Translations under genes and position numbers: made by a program
Part shown: positions 25,068 through 30,200 of the stretch, piece by piece
Position numbering within the stretch: position 1 is the first letter of the stretch
How the letters are laid out: the number at the start of each line of letters is the position of its first letter
Notes under the pieces: model-generated
Databases searched by the model: none
What the model saw: only the letters and a program-made list of their open reading frames with translations
Told to the model about the DNA's origin: nothing
From: Spongiicolonus versatilis
Lineage (GTDB): Bacteria; Pseudomonadota; Gammaproteobacteria; Arenicellales; Spongiicolonaceae
Length of the DNA: 30,200 nucleotides
Direction: 5' to 3'
Assembly: GCA_028286165.1 (NCBI GenBank)
Contig: JAPYMU010000152.1
Span: 1-30,200 of the forward strand

Positions 25068-26434
25068 TGCACGGCGGCGATGCTTTCGCGCACCGCATCG
25101 GCGATGTCACCGGCCGCGCGCTGCACGGCGGCGGCGTCCTCACCCTCGGCCATCACCCGCACCAGCGGCTGGGTGCCGGACGGCCGCAGCAGTACGCGGC
25201 CGCCCTCGCCGAGGGCGCTTTCGGCATCGGCGACCGCATCCTGCACCCGGCCGGCGGCGAGCACCCGGTCGGCGGCGGCGGATGCCAGCGGCACGTTCAC
25301 CGTCGCCTGCGGCACCGCCGGCATGGCCGCGGCCAGTTCGGCCAGCGTACGGCCGGCGCGGGTCATGCCGTGCAGCACTTCCAGCGCGGCGATGATGCCG
25401 TCGCCAGTGGTGTTTTTGTCCAGGCAGATGAGATGGCCGGAGGCTTCACCGCCGAGGAGCCAGCCGCGCCGGTTCAACTCGGCCAGCACATGCCGGTCGC
25501 CCACCGCGCTGCGCGCAAACGCAATGCCGAGCCCGGCCAGGCCGCGCGCGAGGCCGATGTTGCTCATGGCGGTACCGACCACACCGCCGCCGAGACTATC
25601 GCCGCCGGCGGCATGGCGGCCGGCGGCGAGAATATACAGAAGGCGGTCGCCGTCCACGGTGCCGCCGGCGGCGTCCACCATGATCAGGCGGTCGCCGTCG
25701 CCGTCCAGCGCGATGCCGCAGGCGGCGCCGTGGGCGGTGACGGCCTTGCTGAGGGCGCCCAGGCTGGTGCTGCCGCAGCCTTGGTTGATGTTGAAACCGT
25801 CCGGGCGGTCGCCGATGGCCACCACCTCGGCGCCCAGTTCGTGCAGCAGTTGCGGGGCCACCTGGTAGGCGGCGCCGTTGGCGCAGTCCACCACCAGTTT
25901 GAGGCCCTCCAGCGAGTCGCGGTGGGGAATGGTGCTCTTGCAAAACTCAATGTAGCGGCCGGCGGCGCCGTCAAAGTTGGCAGTCTTGCCGAGGTGGCGC
26001 GCCGCCATCATGGTCAGCGGTTGGGCCATCATTTTTTCAATGGCGGCCTCGGCATCGTCGCCGAGTTTGGCGCCGCCGCGGGTGAAAAACTTGATGCCGT
26101 TGTCCTGGTACAAATTGTGCGACGCGCTTATCACGATGCCGGCGCCGGCGCGCGAGGTGCGGGTCAGGTAGGCGATGGCCGGCGTCGGCATGGTGTAGAG
26201 CAGGCCCACGTCAACGCCGGCCGAGTTCAGCCCGGCCTCAAGCGCGGATTCCATGATGTAGCCGCTGATGCGGGTGTCCTTGCCGATGAGAATTTTGCCC
26301 GGCAGGCGGTCGCCCACCAGCACCCGGCCGGCGGCCCAGCCGAGGTGGGTGACGGTCTGCGGCGTCAGCGGCTCCTCGCCGACGGCGCCGCGGATGCCGT
26401 CAGTGCCGAACAACTTGCGCCGGGCGGTGGACAC
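25064..26434 (-). CDS. glmM: Phosphoglucosamine mutase
   Basis: 456-residue enzyme converting glucosamine-6-phosphate to glucosamine-1-phosphate for peptidoglycan and LPS precursors. The N-terminal KLFGTDGIRG is diagnostic. The phosphoserine is S103 in VISASHNLYQDNGIKFF. The Mg-binding LDGDGDR loop lies near 241-247, GGEASGH near 328-334, and the C-terminal phosphate loop LRPSGTQPLVRVM is present. It starts at GTG 26434, three bases after the folP stop. It is part of the folP-glmM-tpiA-secG minus-strand unit. Confidence 0.97.
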   Translation of the reverse strand: MSTARRKLFGTDGIRGAVGEEPLTPQTVTHLGWAAGRVLVGDRLPGKILIGKDTRISGYIMESALEAGLNSAGVDVGLLYTMPTPAIAYLTRTSRAGAGIVISASHNLYQDNGIKFFTRGGAKLGDDAEAAIEKMMAQPLTMMAARHLGKTANFDGAAGRYIEFCKSTIPHRDSLEGLKLVVDCANGAAYQVAPQLLHELGAEVVAIGDRPDGFNINQGCGSTSLGALSKAVTAHGAACGIALDGDGDRLIMVDAAGGTVDGDRLLYILAAGRHAAGGDSLGGGVVGTAMSNIGLARGLAGLGIAFARSAVGDRHVLAELNRRGWLLGGEASGHLICLDKNTTGDGIIAALEVLHGMTRAGRTLAELAAAMPAVPQATVNVPLASAAADRVLAAGRVQDAVADAESALGEGGRVLLRPSGTQPLVRVMAEGEDAAAVQRAAGDIADAVRESIAAVQ

Positions 26435-26437
26435 GAC

Positions 26438-27283
26438 TCAGGCGGCGATGGTGTGGACGCCGGAAATGGCGCGCTGCATGGCGAGGGCGCGGCGGGTGGC
26501 GGTGACGTCGTGCACCCGGATGATGGCCGCGCCATTGGCGGCGGCGGCGGCGGCTAATTGGGCGCTGGCCGCGGTGAGGGCGGCGGCGTCCACGGCGCCG
26601 AGGATGTGGCGGATGATGGATTTGTTGCTGAGACCGGCGACCACCGGGGCGACCGTGGCGATGGTTTTGATGTTGGCCAGAAGGGCGAGGTTGTGCGCCG
26701 GGGTTTTGCCGAAACCGAAGCCGGGGTCGACGTAAATATTGCCGGGGTCCACGCCGGCGGTGATGGCGGCGTCGCGGCGGGCTTTGAGGAAGGCGGTGAC
26801 CTCGGCCACCACATCGCCGTAGCGCGGCGCATGCTGCATGGTCGCCGGCTCGCCCTGCATGTGCATTAGCACCACCGGCACTCCGCACCCCGCCGCCGCC
26901 GCCAGCGCGCCGGGCGACTGCAAGGCCCGCACGTCGTTAATCATCGCCGCCCCGGCCGCCACCGCCGCGGCCATCACCTCCGGCTTGGAAGTGTCGATGG
27001 ACAGCGGCGCCTTCACCTTTGCCGCCAGCCCCTCCACCACCGGCAGCACCCGGCGCAACTCCTCGGCAGCCGCCACCGGCGCGGCGCCGGGGCGGGTGGA
27101 CTCGCCGCCGATGTCCACAATGTCGGCGCCGGCCCCGGCCAGGGCAGCGCCGTGGGCGATGGCGCGCGCCGGGTCAAAATAGCGGCCGCCGTCAAAAAAC
27201 GAGTCCGGGGTGACATTGACCACCCCCATCAAGGCGGGCGGCACGGCGGGGGCTTGCGCCGCCCGGGACAGGGCCGCTGTCAC
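26438..27283 (-). CDS. folP: Dihydropteroate synthase
   Basis: 281-residue enzyme joining pABA to dihydropterin pyrophosphate in folate synthesis. Signatures: MGVVNVTPDSFFDGG at 19-33 (F where SFSDGG is usual), DIVDIGGESTRPGA, LSIDTSKPEVMAAA, MINDVRAL, VVLMHMQGEPATMQ, YVDPGFGFGKT, GLSNKS, and the C-terminal RVHDV. It starts at GTG 27283, overlapping the ftsH stop as GTGA. It provides the folate on which the C1 genes elsewhere in the window depend, but its location is the ordinary housekeeping one. Confidence 0.96.
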   Translation of the reverse strand: MTAALSRAAQAPAVPPALMGVVNVTPDSFFDGGRYFDPARAIAHGAALAGAGADIVDIGGESTRPGAAPVAAAEELRRVLPVVEGLAAKVKAPLSIDTSKPEVMAAAVAAGAAMINDVRALQSPGALAAAAGCGVPVVLMHMQGEPATMQHAPRYGDVVAEVTAFLKARRDAAITAGVDPGNIYVDPGFGFGKTPAHNLALLANIKTIATVAPVVAGLSNKSIIRHILGAVDAAALTAASAQLAAAAAANGAAIIRVHDVTATRRALAMQRAISGVHTIAA

Positions 27284-29265
27284 CGGCGGCCGCGGCCCCG
27301 CTCTGGGGCCAGCCTGGCATCGGCGGCGGCGGCCTGGGCGTCACCATCGTCGTTGGCGGCGGGGGTTTCATCGCCGGCTTCACCCTCACCTTCACCCCCG
27401 CCCTCACCACCGGCGCCGGCATCGGCCGCGCTTTTGGTTTCGGGTTCGGGCTCGGGGGCCGGCGGGCGCGGCTGGCGGCCGGCCATGATGTCGTCGATTT
27501 GCTCGGCGCTGATGGTTTCCCATTCCAGCAGCGCGCCGGCCATGGCCTCCACCTTGTCGGTGTTGCTCTGCAGAATTTCCCGGGCGCGGGCGTATTGCTG
27601 GTCCACGATGCGGGTGACTTCGCGGTCCACTTTTTCGGCGGTGGCGTTGCTCAGGTTGCGGTGGGTGATCATGTCGCGGCCGAGGAACACCTGCGAGTCG
27701 TTTTCGCTGTACACGCGCGGCCCCAACTCGTCGCTCATGCCCCAGCGCGCCACCATGTTGTGGGCGATGTCGGTGGCCACCTCAAAATCGTTGGAGGCGC
27801 CGGTGGTCATCTGGTTCATGAACAACTCCTCGGCGATGCGGCCGCCCATGAGGACGGCGATCTTGTCGTAGAGGTAGCCGCGGTTGTGGCTGTAGCGGTC
27901 CTGCTCCGGCAACTGCATGGTGACGCCGAGGGCGCGGCCGCGCGGGATGATGGTGACTTTGTGCACCGGGTCGGCGTGCTCCAGCACCTTGGCCACCACG
28001 GCGTGCCCCGACTCGTGGTAGGCGGTGTTGCGGCGCTCCTCCTCGGGCATGACGATGGAGCGGCGCTCGACGCCCATCACCACCTTGTCCTTGGCCAGCT
28101 CAAACTCGCGCATGGTGACGCGGCGCTTGCGCGAGCGGGCGGCGAACAGCGCGGCCTCGTTAATTAAATTCGCCAGGTCGGCGCCGGAAAAACCCGGCGT
28201 GCCGCGGGCCAGAACAGCGGTGTCCACATCGTCGGCCACTGGCACCTTGCGCATGTGCACCTGCAGAATCTTCTCACGCCCGCGAATGTCCGGCAGCGGC
28301 ACGTGCACCTGGCGGTCAAAGCGCCCCGGCCGCAGCAGCGCCGGGTCCAGCACATCCGGGCGGTTGGTGGCGGCGATGATGATGATGCCCTCGCCGCCCT
28401 CAAAACCGTCCATCTCCACCAGCAACTGGTTCAACGTCTGCTCGCGCTCGTCGTGGCCGCCGCCGAGGCCGGCGCCGCGCTGGCGGCCGACGGCGTCGAT
28501 CTCGTCGATGAAAATAATGCACGGCGGGTTCTTTTTCGCCTGCTCAAACATGTCGCGCACCCGCGACGCGCCGACGCCGACAAACATTTCCACAAAGTCG
28601 GAGCCGGAGACCGAATAAAACGGCACCTTGGCCTCGCCGGCGATGGCCTTGGCCAGCAGTGTTTTGCCGGTGCCGGGGTTGCCGGTCATGAGGACGCCGC
28701 GCGGAATGCGGCCGCCGAGTTTCTGAAACCGCGACGGGTCGCTGAGGAACTCCACCAACTCGCCGACCTCCTCCTTGGCCTCCTCCACGCCGGCCACATC
28801 GGCGAAAGTGACCTTGTTTTTATCCTCGGTCAAAAGGCGCGCGCGGTTTTTGCCGAAACTCAGCGCGCCGCGGCCGCCGCCACCTTGCATCTGGCGCATG
28901 AAAAAAATCCAGATGCCGACCAGCAGCAGCAGCGGAAACCAACTGATTAAAATGTTCACCAGCAGCGAGGTTTTTTCCGGCGGCTCCACGTCGATGCTGA
29001 CGCCCTTTTCCAACAGGTCGTTCACCAGTTGCGGGTCGCCGGGCGAGTAGGTGGAGAAGGCGCCGCCGTTGTGGTAGCGGCCTTCAATCACCGAGCCGTT
29101 GATGCGCACTTTGGCCACATTGCCCTGGTGCACCTGGGTGACGAATGTGGAATAGTCGATCTCGCGCGCGCTGTCGCCGTCGGTGGAGGTCATGGTGTTA
29201 AACACCGCCACCAGCACCATGGCGATAACCACCCACATGATGAGGTTTTTAGTCAGGTTGCTCAA
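27280..29265 (-). CDS. ftsH: ATP-dependent zinc metalloprotease FtsH
   Basis: 661-residue membrane-anchored AAA+ protease. TM1 lies at about 6-23 and TM2 at about 102-122, with a periplasmic domain between. Walker A GNPGTGKT is at 195-202 and Walker B IFIDEID at 251-257. The pore loop FVEMFVGVGA and the SRH NRPDVLDPALLRPGRFDR are intact. The zinc motif HESGH is at 417-421, with the third ligand in TGASNDFEVAT. The C-terminal ~60 residues are a low-complexity acidic, Gly/Ala-rich tail. It starts at TTG 29265 (MSNLTKNLIMWVV), with GGAG upstream at suitable spacing. A good promoter lies just before it; rlmE is upstream and folP overlaps downstream. Confidence 0.97.
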   Translation of the reverse strand: MSNLTKNLIMWVVIAMVLVAVFNTMTSTDGDSAREIDYSTFVTQVHQGNVAKVRINGSVIEGRYHNGGAFSTYSPGDPQLVNDLLEKGVSIDVEPPEKTSLLVNILISWFPLLLLVGIWIFFMRQMQGGGGRGALSFGKNRARLLTEDKNKVTFADVAGVEEAKEEVGELVEFLSDPSRFQKLGGRIPRGVLMTGNPGTGKTLLAKAIAGEAKVPFYSVSGSDFVEMFVGVGASRVRDMFEQAKKNPPCIIFIDEIDAVGRQRGAGLGGGHDEREQTLNQLLVEMDGFEGGEGIIIIAATNRPDVLDPALLRPGRFDRQVHVPLPDIRGREKILQVHMRKVPVADDVDTAVLARGTPGFSGADLANLINEAALFAARSRKRRVTMREFELAKDKVVMGVERRSIVMPEEERRNTAYHESGHAVVAKVLEHADPVHKVTIIPRGRALGVTMQLPEQDRYSHNRGYLYDKIAVLMGGRIAEELFMNQMTTGASNDFEVATDIAHNMVARWGMSDELGPRVYSENDSQVFLGRDMITHRNLSNATAEKVDREVTRIVDQQYARAREILQSNTDKVEAMAGALLEWETISAEQIDDIMAGRQPRPPAPEPEPETKSAADAGAGGEGGGEGEGEAGDETPAANDDGDAQAAAADARLAPERGRGRR

Positions 29266-29306
29266 AACGGTTTCTCCGCGAATCTGGCGGTTGGCATAAA
29301 GCGGGG

Positions 29307-29335
29307 ATTATAAGCGCGCGCGGCGGTTTTGTCAT
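29307..29335 (-). promoter_or_regulatory. Sigma-70-like promoter of ftsH
   Basis: On the minus strand ATGACA (29335-29330) and a consensus TATAAT (29312-29307) are separated by 17 bases, in the 84-base gap between rlmE and ftsH, about 42 bases before the ftsH start. A TTGACA further upstream is too distant to be the partner. FtsH may therefore be transcribed independently of rlmE. Confidence 0.65.
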
Positions 29336-29349
29336 CCCGTTTTCCATTG

Positions 29350-29982
29350 TCAACTGGGGCCGGCCGGCGGCGTTTTCAACGCCCGGCACAGCAGATACTG
29401 CTCGCGGCTGCGCCCGCGCGAGGCCGCCGGCTTCACCGCCTTCACCCTCCCGAACATCTCCCCGCACCGCCGCCGCAGCGCCGCGCTTTCCGCGCCCTGA
29501 AAAAACTTCACCAGCATCACGCCGTCGGCGCGCAAACAGTCGCGCGCAATGGCCAGCGCAATTTCCACCAGCGCCGCGCCGCGCGCCTGGTCGGTGGCGG
29601 CAACGCCGGTTAAATCGGGCGCCATGTCCGACAGCAGAAGATGCGCGCGCCCATCGCCGCAGGCGGCGATAATTTTCTTGCGCGTCATTTCGTCACCGGC
29701 GTCACCATTCACCACCTGCACTCCCGGCAACTCCGCCAGCGGCGCACGGTCCACCGCCACCACCACGCCGCCGGGCAGTACGCGCTCGCGCACATACTGC
29801 GTCCACCCGCCCGGCGCCGCACCCAACTCGAGCACCGTCATCCCGCGCCGGCACAACTTCTCGCGGCGGTCGATCTCCGCCAACTTGAACACCGCGCGCG
29901 AACGGTAGTTCTCGCGCCGCGCGCGCTGCACAAACGGGTCGGCCGCGTGTGCACGCAGCCAGCGGCGGCCGGCCGCAGTCAT
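29350..29982 (-). CDS. rlmE: 23S rRNA 2'-O-methyltransferase RlmE (FtsJ)
   Basis: 210-residue SAM-dependent enzyme that methylates U2552 of 23S rRNA. The K-D-K-E catalytic set is visible: K33 (SRAVFKLAEID), D119 (LLLSDMAPDLTG), K159 (MLVKFFQG) and E194 (RSREQYLL). The SAM loop LELGAAPGGWTQYV lies at 51-64. Start ATG 29982. The rlmE-ftsH order is conserved across gamma/betaproteobacteria. Confidence 0.96.
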   Translation of the reverse strand: MTAAGRRWLRAHAADPFVQRARRENYRSRAVFKLAEIDRREKLCRRGMTVLELGAAPGGWTQYVRERVLPGGVVVAVDRAPLAELPGVQVVNGDAGDEMTRKKIIAACGDGRAHLLLSDMAPDLTGVAATDQARGAALVEIALAIARDCLRADGVMLVKFFQGAESAALRRRCGEMFGRVKAVKPAASRGRSREQYLLCRALKTPPAGPS

Positions 29983-30002
29983 CGCCGATTACCGGGTTGC
30001 GG

Positions 30003-30200
30003 GTTGCACATCAGAGTTCACCGTCGAAAGAAACACTGTATCACCAGGAAGCCGCGGTAAGGAACTACCGCGTGCATTACGCCGCGGGACAGAAGGCCTT
30101 GTATCCCGGCGACCCTGCTGGTCTGCCCGCAAATACAATTCCATGCCGCTGTGTGGTGATTACGCGCGTGGTGCCGGAAAGCCAGCGCGCTGATGCCGAT
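30003..30200 (+). pseudogene. Possible fragment of a phage head-morphogenesis (Mu gpF-like) protein, running off the window
   Basis: The frame with codons at positions divisible by three is open to the window end. It encodes ALYPGDPAGLPANTIPCRC followed by VVITRVVPE. The pattern YPGDPxGxxxNxIxCRC resembles the C-terminal end of Mu gpF-type minor head proteins, where it closes the domain. Upstream residues (SSPSKETLYHQEAAVRNYRVHY) show no family match and no convincing start or ribosome binding site. It is therefore probably a remnant or the edge of a mobile segment. The divergent gene often found here beside rlmE (the YhbY RNA-binding protein) is not seen. Recognition is from motif memory only. 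Confidence 0.35.

Noticed and set aside
25067..26557. 496-residue plus-strand open frame opposite glmM
   Set aside because: Shadow of glmM with no domain signature.

Overview
The window is a compact, very GC-rich bacterial chromosome segment, apart from one AT-rich divergent promoter region. Gaps are short, stop/start overlaps of the ATGA or GTGA type are common, and many genes start with GTG. Read on the minus strand, the order rlmE-ftsH-folP-glmM-tpiA-secG-tRNA-Leu is the classic gamma/betaproteobacterial one. The sulfite reductase block (cysG-like, DUF2849, cysI, DUF934) and the corrinoid C1 block (corrinoid protein, DUF1638, 'virulence factor' family, MetF, pterin methyltransferase, ASKHA reductive activator) are arrangements I know mainly from alphaproteobacteria and some marine or host-associated gammaproteobacteria. 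My best guess is a gammaproteobacterium-like lineage using methylated amines; no 16S rRNA gene is present to settle it.

Layout. 1-2883 (minus): XRE-cupin regulator, glyA and the start of soxB (sarcosine oxidase beta), a glycine/sarcosine C1 operon. 2884-3128: AT-rich divergent control region with a large imperfect inverted repeat ending in two GTTCT-N6-AGAAC palindromes. 3129-7332 (plus): sulfite reductase operon bracketed by a [2Fe-2S] and a 7Fe ferredoxin, with a CysG-like protein whose methyltransferase half is degraded. 7363-9342 (minus): acetoacetyl-CoA synthetase. 9398-14007 (plus): large NAD-glutamate dehydrogenase broken by a frame-disrupting internal deletion. 14026-16584 (minus): dnaX-ybaB-recR. 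16638-22620 (minus): corrinoid/tetrahydrofolate methyl-transfer cluster, whose reductive activator is broken in the same manner. 22693-23577 (plus): folD. 23588-29982 (minus): DUF2818, tRNA-Leu(GAG), secG, tpiA, glmM, folP, ftsH, rlmE. The last 200 bases carry a possible fragment of a phage head protein.

How it fits together. Sarcosine oxidase yields glycine plus methylene-THF, and GlyA links these to serine. The corrinoid protein and pterin methyltransferase would pass methyl groups to THF; MetF and FolD would then oxidise them. The substrate-specific methyltransferase (MttB/MtgB type) that should feed the corrinoid protein is not in the window. The two ferredoxins are plausible electron donors for the siroheme sulfite reductase. 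The most notable points are the paired operators in the long inverted repeat, the corrinoid module with uncharacterised passengers (DUF1638, a PF13769-type protein, a new four-helix membrane protein), the two broken genes, and a possible scar where the nuo (complex I) operon normally lies between tRNA-Leu and DUF2818. No stretch over 300 bases lacks a gene.
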